From positions 372,001-436,000 of the forward strand of contig NZ_CP150235.1 in NCBI RefSeq assembly GCF_037974355.1: DNA of 64,000 nucleotides. Direction: 5' to 3'. The notes under the pieces were generated by a model, which did not search any database, was not told the origin of the DNA, and was given only the letters and a program-made list of their open reading frames with translations. Made by a program: the position numbers and the translations under genes. Below are positions 27,003 through 36,208 of this stretch, piece after piece (position 1 is the stretch's first letter; each line of letters begins with the position of its first letter). Source of the stretch: Paenibacillus sp. FSL R5-0517. GTDB lineage: Bacteria; Bacillota; Bacilli; Paenibacillales; Paenibacillaceae.

Positions 27003-28959
27003 ATATACATCTGTGTCCACGTATCCATGGAAAGATGAACTCAAACGTTACCGGACGTTGGCAGAACAAGCGGGCCCCGCTCCGGCAGACGGCTGGAATC
27101 AGGATCGCAAACTGGAACTTGTGGAGAGTATTGTGCGCGCTTACACCCCGTATCAGGACAGCGATGGTGCAATCATCGATCCGTTCTCGGGTGTCGAGAG
27201 ATATTACTCTACCCCAGCCTATGTGATGGCTGCGGCAGTCCTGGTTGATGCCGGACGTACAGATCTGCTTGATTCTGCCGCGGCGGCCCTGTCACAGAGC
27301 ATTGATGCCGTGGTCAAACGTAGCGCACCTGACAATCACCCTGATTTTTTCCCGGTACTCATGATGAGAGCTTACATGTTGTTGAAGTCACATCTGCCTG
27401 AACAAGCCAAGATCTGGGCAGAGGCGCTCAAGACGATCCATCCTGAACAAGATTATGTATTTACGATGAGCAACATGAATAATCCCAATCGCATGATTAA
27501 CTGGAACGCCATTATGATCTCTGGCGAATACCTGCGGTGGCATGAACAGTTGGCAAGTGAAGATACAGCGTGGATGGATCGTTATCTGGAAGCTTATCAT
27601 CTGCCTCGATTTACGGCACTTGGTTTGTATCAGGATGGGCCGCTAGACCGTCCGAACTGTCCATTTTCCTATGATATTGCCACCCGTTATCATCTGGGCG
27701 TGATGCTTGAGGCGGGTTATGAGGGAGCCACTGCCAATAGGTTACGTGAGCAGCTGCGCCATGGTGCCTTCAGCTCGCTACTGACGCTCTCGCCGCTAGG
27801 TGAGATTCCACCGCGTGGTCGCAGCTCTCAGCACCAATGGAATGAAGCGGCCGCCGCTTATGTATGTTCTACACATGCAACGCAGGCTCTGGAGGCGGGA
27901 GATCCGGTGATGGCTGGTGCTTTTGCACGTGCGGCTAATCGGTGTTTTGCCGCTGTAGAGCGTTGGAAAATGGATGATGGGCGCCTGAAAATCGTGCGCA
28001 ATGAATACGCGCCAGAAGATCGCCACGGGTATGAGATCTATACCAACCACACGTGTTACAACCTGTGGACAGCAGCAGCACTGGCCCACGCCTGTCTCAG
28101 TGATCCGGGAGACCAAGTGAGCCAGGTGTACCTTCCTTCCGAGGTGGGCAGCCGAGTGTTGCAGACCGATGGGTGGTTCGAAACCGTGATTGCATCCGTA
28201 CCTGGTCAGCAACTGGTAGTACACACAGCGATGAATGATCCGTATACGATCCCTGGTTTGGTACGAATTCAGCAGACAGGGTTACCTGGTCTGATTGGTC
28301 CGTCCGCTGCCAGCCATGTGCAGGCCGGATTCACGGAATTTGCCGAAGGGGTGGTCCGTCCGCTCAGCTATTGTCCTGCCTGGAAGACACCAGATGGGGT
28401 ATGGCATAGCCTTGCAGAGGGTATTCCATCGGGTGGTGCGTATGATCGGGATGTTGGATTAGACCCTGCTCAGGGAGGTGGGTCAATCGTGTATGAAAAA
28501 GTGGGCCAGGATACGTCGAATCAAGTAGAGGGACATTTGGCGGAAAGAGCTGCGGAAGAGGGGATAAACGCCTCAGAGAATTCTTTTGCTGTGACATGGG
28601 TTGGTCCCTTGCCTGGTGTTGAAACCTTGCGCACTCATTATGTGCAGCAGGCAGACTTGCTGACCATAACGTATGAATTCCAAGGGGAAATTGTGGCGGC
28701 AGGTGCACTCATTCCGTTGATGTTCCATGATGGTCGTGAACAGGCGGTGATTACCCATACGGATCAAAGTGTGCGCACTACGTATCGGGGGGCATATGTC
28801 GAATCTACAGCGCTGGATCAGGAAGCCATTATTCATCTGGAGGATCAGGTCGTGGCTTCCCGTAATGGGTTGCTGAAAGAAGCGCGGATTGAAGTGAACG
28901 GAGCACGTAGTCTGACCTTTACGGTCCGATTGGGTGAGGTTACACAGGAAGGCGTTTAG
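26995..28959 (+). CDS. Large protein of unknown function in the lyase operon
   Basis: I do not recognise the family of this 654-aa protein with confidence. Residues about 60-370 are rich in helices with repeated aromatic and acidic residues (for example DPFSGVERYYSTPAYVMAAAVL and NHTCYNLWTAAALAHA), consistent with an alpha-toroid as in polysaccharide lyases and GH88 enzymes. The last 250 residues look like a beta-rich domain. There is no signal peptide. It starts inside the lyase gene (8-bp overlap, GAGGTGAG upstream) and precedes a GH88 gene, so a saccharide-processing role is likely. A novel lyase or hydrolase is possible. Confidence 0.8.
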   Translation: MSEYTSVSTYPWKDELKRYRTLAEQAGPAPADGWNQDRKLELVESIVRAYTPYQDSDGAIIDPFSGVERYYSTPAYVMAAAVLVDAGRTDLLDSAAAALSQSIDAVVKRSAPDNHPDFFPVLMMRAYMLLKSHLPEQAKIWAEALKTIHPEQDYVFTMSNMNNPNRMINWNAIMISGEYLRWHEQLASEDTAWMDRYLEAYHLPRFTALGLYQDGPLDRPNCPFSYDIATRYHLGVMLEAGYEGATANRLREQLRHGAFSSLLTLSPLGEIPPRGRSSQHQWNEAAAAYVCSTHATQALEAGDPVMAGAFARAANRCFAAVERWKMDDGRLKIVRNEYAPEDRHGYEIYTNHTCYNLWTAAALAHACLSDPGDQVSQVYLPSEVGSRVLQTDGWFETVIASVPGQQLVVHTAMNDPYTIPGLVRIQQTGLPGLIGPSAASHVQAGFTEFAEGVVRPLSYCPAWKTPDGVWHSLAEGIPSGGAYDRDVGLDPAQGGGSIVYEKVGQDTSNQVEGHLAERAAEEGINASENSFAVTWVGPLPGVETLRTHYVQQADLLTITYEFQGEIVAAGALIPLMFHDGREQAVITHTDQSVRTTYRGAYVESTALDQEAIIHLEDQVVASRNGLLKEARIEVNGARSLTFTVRLGEVTQEGV

Positions 28960-29147
28960 GTCGAGGATCATTAGATCTGAAACATCGCAAAACACTCGAA
29001 GCATAGTTAAACGTGTTATTCGTGGATGATTGGTGATATTTAGCTGATCGATATTGTAGTGACGGCATAAGACACTAGAGATAAGTTGAGATCGATCTGG
29101 AGCATCAAGCAGAGATGTCCGGTATTGAATCGGGGAGGGATATGTTT

Positions 29148-30284
29148 ATGAACACATCAACGTCGGTAAAATGGCTGGAGGAAGCGTGGCAACAGGGAGC
29201 TGCCAAGACGATTCGGAATGCAAAGCGGATCAAGGATACATTTCCGCACATTGCCCCGCAAGGGACGTATGACCAGAATGATCCGGAATGGTGGACAGCA
29301 GGTTTCTGGCCTGGCCTGTTATGGTTGGTCTATGGGGATGCACCGGAAAGTGAAGCGGTCGCTCCGCTGCATCGCATTGCCGAAAGTTGTGAGCGGCAAC
29401 TGGAAGGTTGTCTGCGTGATCCCGAATCGGTGGATCACGATCTGGGGTTCATCTGGCTGCTTACTGGCGTAGCCAACTACCGCCAGACGGGCAGCATGGA
29501 TGGACGGCGGCGCGGCATGCTCGCCGCCAACCTGCTCGCTGCCCGGTTCCATGTGCGCGGTGAGTTCATCCGCGCCTGGAACTTCAGCTCGTCAGCAATG
29601 GATACGCGCGGCGTAGCCATCATTGACAGCATGATGAACTTGCCGCTGCTCTACTGGGCGTCCGAGCAGAGCGGCGATCCTCGCTTCCGCTGGCTGGCGG
29701 AAGCACATGCGGACACCGTGGCGCGCGAATTCATCCGCGCTGACGGGTCCATCTGCCACGTGGTGGAGTTCGATCCACACACGGGGCAGAAGCTGCGTGA
29801 GCATGGCGGACAGGGCCATGCTCCAGGTTCCGCCTGGGCGCGGGGCACCGCCTGGGCGCTGCACGGGTTTGCGCTGTCTTTCCGGTATACGGGCGAAGCC
29901 CGATATCTGGAGACAGCGGAGCGTGCGGCCGATTTCTTCCTCGCCATGCTTGGCGAAGAGATCGTGCCGGTGTGGGATTTCCGCGCACCTGCGGAGCATC
30001 AGGTGGCGTGGGACTCGTCCGCTGCGGCGATTGCCGCAAGCGGGCTTATAGAGCTGGCGAAGCTGTCGCCACGCGGGGAAACCTATGCCGCCGCGGGAGA
30101 GCGAATCGTCCGCGGCTTGCATGAGCACTATAGCTCCGGTGACTCGGCAGCGGAAGAAGGGCTGATCATGCAGGGAACGGTGCATTACCCAGAAGGGCGA
30201 GGGTTGAATGTGCCGATTATATACGGCGATTATTTCTATATGGAAGCACTGGCGAAGCTGCGTGGGCGTGAGGGGTTATTCTAA
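29148..30284 (+). CDS. Unsaturated glucuronyl hydrolase, GH88 family
   Basis: GH88 enzymes hydrate and remove the unsaturated uronic acid left by polysaccharide lyases. This 378-aa protein has WWTAGFWPGLLWL near residue 47, the VDHDLGFIWL Asp near 95, and IIDSMMNLPLLYW with the second catalytic Asp near 152. There is no signal peptide, consistent with cytoplasmic action. ATG 29148 is chosen because GGGGAGG (29132-29138) lies nine bases upstream; earlier ATGs at 29115 and 29142 are less well placed. The stretch from about 29500 to 30270 is visibly more GC-rich than its neighbours. Confidence 0.9.
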   Translation: MNTSTSVKWLEEAWQQGAAKTIRNAKRIKDTFPHIAPQGTYDQNDPEWWTAGFWPGLLWLVYGDAPESEAVAPLHRIAESCERQLEGCLRDPESVDHDLGFIWLLTGVANYRQTGSMDGRRRGMLAANLLAARFHVRGEFIRAWNFSSSAMDTRGVAIIDSMMNLPLLYWASEQSGDPRFRWLAEAHADTVAREFIRADGSICHVVEFDPHTGQKLREHGGQGHAPGSAWARGTAWALHGFALSFRYTGEARYLETAERAADFFLAMLGEEIVPVWDFRAPAEHQVAWDSSAAAIAASGLIELAKLSPRGETYAAAGERIVRGLHEHYSSGDSAAEEGLIMQGTVHYPEGRGLNVPIIYGDYFYMEALAKLRGREGLF

Positions 30285-30323
30285 AAAGAGAAATGGAGAA
30301 CTGAGAATGTTGTAATCCATCAT

Positions 30324-30440
30324 CACCTGTCCGCATAAGGCTGTCTCCAGTACCAGGAACGCTATCCCTTCTATTGGAGACGGAGTATACCCAAGCTTGA
30401 GCTTTGAATAGACAATCGAGGTGAGCGGACAGGCGGATGG
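30324..30440. repeat. Nested inverted repeat in intergenic region
   Basis: Arms CCTGTCCGC (30326-30334) and GCGGACAGG (30425-30433) enclose a second pair, GTCTCCA (30343-30349) and TGGAGAC (30375-30381). This gives a possible cloverleaf-like fold between convergent genes. No coding sequence is present. It could be a terminator region or a small repeat element. Confidence 0.4.
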
Positions 30441-30548
30441 TGTACATAATCGAAGGAAAACAAATGAATATCTGGCGTATGAATATCTCATTCATACGGG
30501 TCCGGTTGGGGTGCAGAATTAGCTATGCTCTACTGAAAGAATCACTTT

Positions 30549-31154
30549 TCACTTCGAAGATGTGCGTCTCAGGATAACAAAGTCGGCAGATGATTGATCC
30601 GGATATCGCTGCGGAATAATCTCATGCACCTTGAAATCCGGGTAGTCGTAGAGATAATGGAACAGATTACGATCCTGGATGGTATCGACCCCGGGGGTGC
30701 CGTTTTCTTTCAAACGGGTGTAAAGCACCACCCATGCCGTTGAAGAGTGCAGAATATCATACAGGGTATTGCGAAAATCGGTTTCATCCGTGATGTGATA
30801 TAACACATCCAGACAGACCGTCAGATCGGCTTGCAGAAAACCACGGTTAATCCACAGGCCTGGTGTATACAGCATGAAGCTCTTGGACGGATCTTTGGCA
30901 AACTGGGAAGCACAGCGTTTTATCGAAGAAGCGGCGACATCAACGCCCAGGTAGTCCTCATAATTCATGTATTGCAACTGGTTGCCATCCCCGCATCCAA
31001 ACTCAATGACTCGATGAATACCTTCACGTTGAATCAGTCCATTCACGACTTCGGCCTTGAATTCAGCCAATACTCCGTATGAACCTCTCCCGGAAGTTTC
31101 ACCTGAGCGATATGTTTTCTCCCAATACCCGATGTAATCAAAAGGTTGACGCAT
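30549..31154 (-). CDS. Class I SAM-dependent methyltransferase
   Basis: This 201-aa protein has motif I VIEFGCGDGNQ near residues 46-56, the acidic motif II YLGVDVAASSI and a CLDVLYHITDE post-motif typical of small class I methyltransferases. The N-terminal FDYIGYWEKTYRSGETSGRGSYG is typical of a common bacterial subfamily of unknown substrate. It stands alone, divergent from the BIG2 protein gene. The substrate cannot be predicted. Confidence 0.85.
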   Translation of the reverse strand: MRQPFDYIGYWEKTYRSGETSGRGSYGVLAEFKAEVVNGLIQREGIHRVIEFGCGDGNQLQYMNYEDYLGVDVAASSIKRCASQFAKDPSKSFMLYTPGLWINRGFLQADLTVCLDVLYHITDETDFRNTLYDILHSSTAWVVLYTRLKENGTPGVDTIQDRNLFHYLYDYPDFKVHEIIPQRYPDQSSADFVILRRTSSK

Positions 31155-31362
31155 AGGTTTCCTCCAATTCTGTTAAAAGAAGTTCAAAACAGTCGATATA
31201 CATAGGTTATGCACGTTAAACGCAGGTATGAACGGTTCAAACCGGAATAGAAGAAGAATTAATTTCCATAGAATTTCCTGAAAATTCCCTGAAAGTCTAA
31301 ACATCTGGAAAGGAGTTGCCGACATTAAACATAAGGAAAAAAATGATGATAATCGGGGGGAA

Positions 31363-33738
31363 ATGATGTTAAAGCCAAGATTGACCAAGTACATGGTGAT
31401 GATGCTGGTGTTGATGCTGAGTATTTCCAACGTAGGCTTGGCCGCTGCGGCAGATAAAGAACTGTCCAAAATTGTGGTTTCCAAGAATGAGATGTCGCTC
31501 GAAGTTGGTGATTCCAGTTCCGTTACGGTAACAGGTGTGTATTCTGATAATACGTCGGCAAACGTAACGATCAGTTCATCCTGGAGTACCAGTGATACTT
31601 CGATAGCAACTGTATATAATGGCGCAATTACAGCCAAAAAAGAAGGTACAGCAACGATTACCGCAGCGTACCAGGGCCAGAGTCAGACCGTTCAAGTGAA
31701 AGTAACGAAGAAGGTCAAAGCCCTCTCGAAGAACGTACAAAGTCTGGACTTGCGTACGGGAGACACGAAAGAAATTATTTTGACAGCAACGTATAGTGAT
31801 AATGAAACAAATAATACAGCAGCAAATACCGCAGAATGGTCCACCAGTGATGAGAAGGTTGCTACCGTTGTGAATGGTAAAGTAACTGGACAAAGCGCGG
31901 GTACAGCTGTAATCACAGCCAAAGTGGGCAGCCAAAGCGTGACGGTGGATGTTAACGTTGAAGTGGTTAAACGTGTAGATGTGGATAAACAGCAGGTTAA
32001 CCTGTTGTTGAACAAAAGTGAAAGTGTGAAAGTGACGGCTACGTATCCGGATGGTACAACCAAAGATGTAACCGATCTGGCGGAGTGGACGTCCAGCAAT
32101 GAGAAGGTTGCAGACGTTCTCAAAGGTGAAATTACAGGATACTCGGCAGGTTCTGCCAAGATTACAGCCAAATACGGTACGAAGTCCGTATCCGTTGATG
32201 TGGATGTGGATCTGACCAGCAAGCTGAGTGTGGTAAATCAAAGCATTTTCTTCCGTTTGAGCGAGACAACCAAAACGGCTAATATCGTTCTTACGGCTTC
32301 GTATCCAAATAGCAGCGACGTGAATGTAACGGATCAAGCGACTTGGACATCCAGCAACGAGAAAGTTGCTACGGTATTCAAGGGACAAGTTACAGCCATT
32401 AGTGCAGGTTCAACAACGATCAAGGCAACCTATAGTGGTAAAACTGTAGAAGTTGCTGTGGATGTTGATACGGCAAGATATCTGGATATCAAAGATGTAA
32501 ATGACAAACTCGCCATGAGTGTTACGGGTGATAACAAGTCCAAGACATTGGTAGCCAATGCAGAGTATATTGATGGAAGCACAGAAGTGGTAACGTCCAA
32601 AGCAACGTGGACTTCAAGCAATGCCGATGTTGTATATGTATCGAATGGCGATCTGATCGCATACAAATCCGGTACTGCGACGATCACTGTAGCTTATGGC
32701 GGTAAAACAGCTAAATTTACAGTAAATGTTGACGTTCCGGACAAGTATGAAATGGATAAGAAAAAAGCATCAGTAGCTGTGGGTGGAACGACCAATGCCA
32801 AAGTGCTGGCGATGTACGGTGAGACATCCAAGGATGTATCCGAAGATGCAACCTGGAGCAGCAGCAGCGACAAAATCGCTGAGGTAGATAGCAAAGGGGT
32901 TATCACAGGTGTTGCTACAGGTAAAGCAACCATCACAGCGAAGATTGAAGGCAAAACACTGACCATGCCTGTTGAAGTAGGTATGGCTAGTGGACTGGAA
33001 GCCGATGTGAACTTTGTCGTATTGTCTGCCAAAGAAACACAGAACATCCTTCTGACAGGAACGGATGAGGACGGCAACACGCTGGATGTTACATCCGAAG
33101 CAACCTGGAAATCCAGTAACGCACGTGTAGCGGATGTGAAAAAAGGCGTGATCACGGGTAACAGCAGTGGTAAAGCCAACATCACAGCAGAATACGGCTC
33201 CAAAAAAGTGACGATCCAGGTTGAAGTGGATGTCATCTCACGTATTGAAGCTTCCGAACCGGCTCTGTCCCTGAAATCAGGCGATACAGCTGATCTGACG
33301 GTAACGGCTTTCTTGAGCGACGGTAGCGAGCGCGATGTTACGGACAAAGCGGAGTGGAAAACGAATAAGTACACTGTTGCTCAGGTGACTAAAGGTAAAG
33401 TCAAAGCTGCAGGTTCAGGTAAAGCTAAAATCACAGCCAAATACGGCAGTAAGTCTGTCACAATTGCCGTAGATGTGGATACACTAAAATATTTGCAGAC
33501 GGATAAAGTAACGTTGACCATGAAACCTGGTGAAAAGGTAACTGTGGCGGCAACTGCAACGTATGCCGATGGCAGTGAGGCTAATGTGTCCAAACCGGCT
33601 CTCTGGAAATCTTCCCGTATTGCAACAGCATCGGTGAAAGATGGTGTCATTCAGGCGAACGGTAAAGGTAAAGCAACGATTACGGTGACATTTGCAGGTG
33701 TGAAAACGAAAGTAACCGTAGTGGTTGAAGCGAAGTAA
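31363..33738 (+). CDS. Secreted protein of nine BIG2 Ig-like repeats
   Basis: This 791-aa exported protein has a signal peptide (residues 1-31, cleavage near VGLAAAADKEL) and then nine bacterial Ig-like (BIG2) repeats of about 80 residues. Each repeat is marked by a Trp motif (WSTSD, WTSSN, WSSSS, WKSSN, WKTNK, WKSSR) and a later (G)xAxITAxYG strand. The whole mature part is repeats, with no catalytic domain, sortase motif or SLH domain in view. It may be a surface adhesin, a matrix protein or a binding scaffold. GGGGGGAA precedes ATG 31363; a strong terminator follows. Confidence 0.9.
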   Translation: MMLKPRLTKYMVMMLVLMLSISNVGLAAAADKELSKIVVSKNEMSLEVGDSSSVTVTGVYSDNTSANVTISSSWSTSDTSIATVYNGAITAKKEGTATITAAYQGQSQTVQVKVTKKVKALSKNVQSLDLRTGDTKEIILTATYSDNETNNTAANTAEWSTSDEKVATVVNGKVTGQSAGTAVITAKVGSQSVTVDVNVEVVKRVDVDKQQVNLLLNKSESVKVTATYPDGTTKDVTDLAEWTSSNEKVADVLKGEITGYSAGSAKITAKYGTKSVSVDVDVDLTSKLSVVNQSIFFRLSETTKTANIVLTASYPNSSDVNVTDQATWTSSNEKVATVFKGQVTAISAGSTTIKATYSGKTVEVAVDVDTARYLDIKDVNDKLAMSVTGDNKSKTLVANAEYIDGSTEVVTSKATWTSSNADVVYVSNGDLIAYKSGTATITVAYGGKTAKFTVNVDVPDKYEMDKKKASVAVGGTTNAKVLAMYGETSKDVSEDATWSSSSDKIAEVDSKGVITGVATGKATITAKIEGKTLTMPVEVGMASGLEADVNFVVLSAKETQNILLTGTDEDGNTLDVTSEATWKSSNARVADVKKGVITGNSSGKANITAEYGSKKVTIQVEVDVISRIEASEPALSLKSGDTADLTVTAFLSDGSERDVTDKAEWKTNKYTVAQVTKGKVKAAGSGKAKITAKYGSKSVTIAVDVDTLKYLQTDKVTLTMKPGEKVTVAATATYADGSEANVSKPALWKSSRIATASVKDGVIQANGKGKATITVTFAGVKTKVTVVVEAK

Positions 33739-33774
33739 TTGTTTTTCCTAATGGGAGTATGAAACGCGCAATAT

Positions 33775-33818
33775 AAAAAACGGTGACCCTGGCTTGATCG
33801 CTGGGGTCACCGTTTTTT
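33775..33818 (+). terminator. Rho-independent terminator after BIG2 gene
   Basis: AAAAAACGGTGACCC and GGGTCACCGTTTTTT form a perfect 15-bp stem ending in a T run. It could act on both strands. Confidence 0.92.
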
Positions 33819-34051
33819 GTCTATAAACTAGAGAGCTTGTCTTCAACTGGCTGAAAGCCGAAGTATACCTTATCGTGTCCCGAGCGGGCATGTGCCCTGC
33901 GTCCTGAATATGCGAGCAAGCGATGAAGACGCCGCAAAAGATGGACATGCCAAAACAGAGTTTTTTCACGTTTCACTAGGATTTTATCGATTCCAACATG
34001 ATCCAGTGCATCGTCATGCCGCGTACGATTGAAACAGGGGATGTCTGCGTT

Positions 34052-34190
34052 AACGAATCTGAGACATCTTATTCAAGGAGTTGGAGCATTTGCAGAAATC
34101 TAAGGAATCTGAGACACGCTATATCGGAAAGAACAGTCATTTATATCGCTTTTCTCAGGAGATTTTGGTATATAGCGTGTCTGATGTTCC
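34052..34190. repeat. Palindromic repeat cluster, family B, copy 1
   Basis: Three related units occur: AACGAATCTGAGACATCTTAT at 34052, AAGGAATCTGAGACACGCTA at 34102, and an inverted unit TAGCGTGTCTGATGTTCC ending at 34190. The second and third share the 12-bp arm GACACGCTATAT and could form a long hairpin. Related units are at 47480-47620. Confidence 0.65.
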
Positions 34191-34297
34191 ATACAATTTA
34201 AAAAGAGGATTATAAGAGTAAATAAAATGTCCTCGGTTCCTAAGAAAATGAAAATAGTCTCGCCATTAGGCAAAGTTACCCACTATGTTTTCTATAA

Positions 34298-34843
34298 CTA
34301 CATCGTATGGGACAGCACCAGTGCACCATAGGCAAAAGCGATCACGATTAGAATGGCTGGATGCAGCTTGGTCTTGGTCATGACCCAGAGCGAGATGCCG
34401 GCAATGATTAATGTCTGCCAGATGCCGATGGAGTCGGTGGATAGCTGCCCGAATTCCCATGTGAGCAGAATCATGAGTACAGCGATAACAGGCTGCACGA
34501 GTAAAGTCATACCTTTGACTTTCGGTGACGTGCGGTGTTTGTTCAATAGACGAAGTAATAAAATCAATGCGGTTGCGGAAGGCACGATTGTGGCAAAAGT
34601 TGCGATAAACGCCCCAAACCAGCCCGCCACGTGATACCCGACGAATGCAGCAATTTTGGTTGCAATCGGGCCGGGAAGGGCGTTACCAATCGCCAACACA
34701 TCCCCGAATTGCTCTGTGGTCATCCAATGGTAATGGTTCACAATCTCTTCCTGCATTAGCGGAATGGACGCCGGGCCGCCCCCATATCCCAATATGTTTG
34801 CTACGAAAAATCCCCAAAATAATTCCCACCATGTCTGGAGCAT
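34298..34843 (-). CDS. Short-chain chromate transporter subunit
   Basis: This 181-aa single-domain CHR-family membrane protein has about five or six hydrophobic helices. It shows the family patterns NILGYGGGPASIPLMQEE and GNALPGPIATKIAAFVGY near residues 15-70. CHR proteins export chromate or a related oxyanion. Short members work as pairs, and the partner gene lies 2 bp upstream. Whether chromate is the natural substrate is unknown. Confidence 0.88.
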   Translation of the reverse strand: MLQTWWELFWGFFVANILGYGGGPASIPLMQEEIVNHYHWMTTEQFGDVLAIGNALPGPIATKIAAFVGYHVAGWFGAFIATFATIVPSATALILLLRLLNKHRTSPKVKGMTLLVQPVIAVLMILLTWEFGQLSTDSIGIWQTLIIAGISLWVMTKTKLHPAILIVIAFAYGALVLSHTM

Positions 34844-34845
34844 CC

Positions 34846-35433
34846 TCAGGACACCCCCTTATCGGAATTGCCTTTGGATTTGAAGCGTTGGACCAGATCC
34901 AGATGGAAGACACCATATCCAAGGAAAACCGCGATCACAATCCCTGGATGGATGTTCAGCAGCTGTAACGATACAAAGGCAATCACCCCGAATAGGGCGG
35001 CAAAAACTTTGCCGAGCCCCTTCCAGGCCTTCATGGCAAATTCATAAGCCATCATGCCCAGCATGACAAAAATAACCGGTCGAACAGCGGCTACCATACC
35101 TGCAACCACTTTTGACTCGCGCAGCGCGTACATGGAACCGAGCAGAGCAATAATGGCAATGCTTGTCGGCAAAATATGAGCGAGTACGGACACAATCGCG
35201 CCCAGTACACCTTTGGTTTTATAGCCGAGATATGCGGCCATCTTGGTCGCGATGGGACCCGGCAAGGCGTTGGCGATAGCCAAAATCTCGCCGAACTCCT
35301 CATCACTGACCCATTTGTAACGTGTAACGGCTTCGTAACGGATCAACGGAATAACCGAAGGACCGCCGCCGTATCCGAGAATTCCGGTTCGTACCATTCC
35401 GATGACGAGACCGTTGTAATCTTTCCAACCCAT
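34846..35433 (-). CDS. Short-chain chromate transporter subunit
   Basis: This 195-aa CHR-family membrane protein is the partner of the downstream subunit. It has GILGYGGGPSVIPLIRYEAV and ANALPGPIATKMAAYLGY, the same motifs in the same positions. AGGAGG lies eight bases before ATG 35433. An Lrp-family regulator gene ends 12 bp upstream, so the three genes are probably one unit. Confidence 0.9.
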   Translation of the reverse strand: MGWKDYNGLVIGMVRTGILGYGGGPSVIPLIRYEAVTRYKWVSDEEFGEILAIANALPGPIATKMAAYLGYKTKGVLGAIVSVLAHILPTSIAIIALLGSMYALRESKVVAGMVAAVRPVIFVMLGMMAYEFAMKAWKGLGKVFAALFGVIAFVSLQLLNIHPGIVIAVFLGYGVFHLDLVQRFKSKGNSDKGVS

Positions 35434-35445
35434 GCTGATTTCCTC

Positions 35446-35940
35446 CTAGAGTCTCATGCCCATCCGGCTTTTATAGCGTTTCAACAATAACTGTGATTCC
35501 ACTTTGACGATACCTGGCATCTTATAGAGCTTCTCCAGCAAGAACTGCTCCATCTCTTCCATATCTGCAAAAATACCATGCATATGTAGGGTGCTAGGCC
35601 CTGTCATATGATAAAGGCTGGTAACGGCAGGCTCTTCGTCCAGTTTCTCCGCAACTTCATCCAGGAAGGGCGGTTCCACATCGACATTGAAAAAGGCGGA
35701 GACCTGGAGCCCAACCTTGCCAGGGTTGATCACCACGGTGAAGCGTTCGATGATTCCTTTTTCGGATAACGCATTAATGCGTGCCTGGACAGCTACACGC
35801 GACAACCCGATCTGTGTACCCAAGTCCGTATAGGATATCCGGCTATTCTTGTGAAGTGCGGCGATAATTTTGCGATCCATCTCGTCCAGATTGTACATTT
35901 GCGGAATTTCTCCCCCTTTGGAGGAGCGTTTCTCTGACAT
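35446..35940 (-). CDS. Lrp/AsnC-family transcriptional regulator
   Basis: This 164-aa regulator has an N-terminal AsnC-type HTH ([23 protein letters not shown], then [13 protein letters not shown]) and a C-terminal RAM ligand-binding domain from about residue 80. It likely controls the adjacent chromate-transporter pair and itself. ATG 35940 is chosen because AAGGA lies eight bases upstream; the longer frame starts three residues earlier at 35949. Confidence 0.9.
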   Translation of the reverse strand: MSEKRSSKGGEIPQMYNLDEMDRKIIAALHKNSRISYTDLGTQIGLSRVAVQARINALSEKGIIERFTVVINPGKVGLQVSAFFNVDVEPPFLDEVAEKLDEEPAVTSLYHMTGPSTLHMHGIFADMEEMEQFLLEKLYKMPGIVKVESQLLLKRYKSRMGMRL

Positions 35941-36118
35941 GTTGACCATCCTTTTCTTTCGCTATATGAAATGAACAATGAAATTTTACTGAACATACAA
36001 TGTGTATGTGGCATTCATAGTTTAATGACGAATCGTAACTGGAGTCAATCTATTTATTATCATTATTGAATTTAACCGATTTTAAGCCTTCATTTTGTCA
36101 TTTTGACCAATCCCATAT

Positions 36119-36154
36119 AAAAAGGCCACTCGCATAATCTAATGGCGAGCAGCC
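36119..36154 (-). terminator. Terminator after histidine kinase gene
   Basis: On the minus strand GGC..CTCGC and GCGAG..GCC form an imperfect stem followed by TTTTTAT. It lies 55 bp after the kinase stop codon. Confidence 0.6.
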
Positions 36155-36208
36155 GGTTAACAGATAGAGCTGGAGTGTAACGCTAGGCACGATACGAATC
36201 AGGTCCGG

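Larger units (their letters stand above)
33739..34297. other. Intergenic region with terminator and palindromic repeats
   Basis: This 559-bp stretch holds the terminator at 33775-33818 and the repeat units at 34052-34190. A minus-strand 73-aa frame (33748-33969) runs through the terminator and is not credible. I see no gene here. Confidence 0.6.

Noticed and set aside
29592..30185. Long antisense frame in the GH88 gene
   Set aside because: It follows from GC-rich codon bias; the plus-strand GH88 protein is clearly real.
31576..33650. Several long antisense frames in the BIG2 gene
   Set aside because: They mirror the repeated Thr/Val-rich coding sequence and have no domain features.
33748..33969. 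Minus-strand 73-aa frame with a lipoprotein-like start
   Set aside because: It runs through the strong terminator at 33775-33818 and has no good ribosome site.
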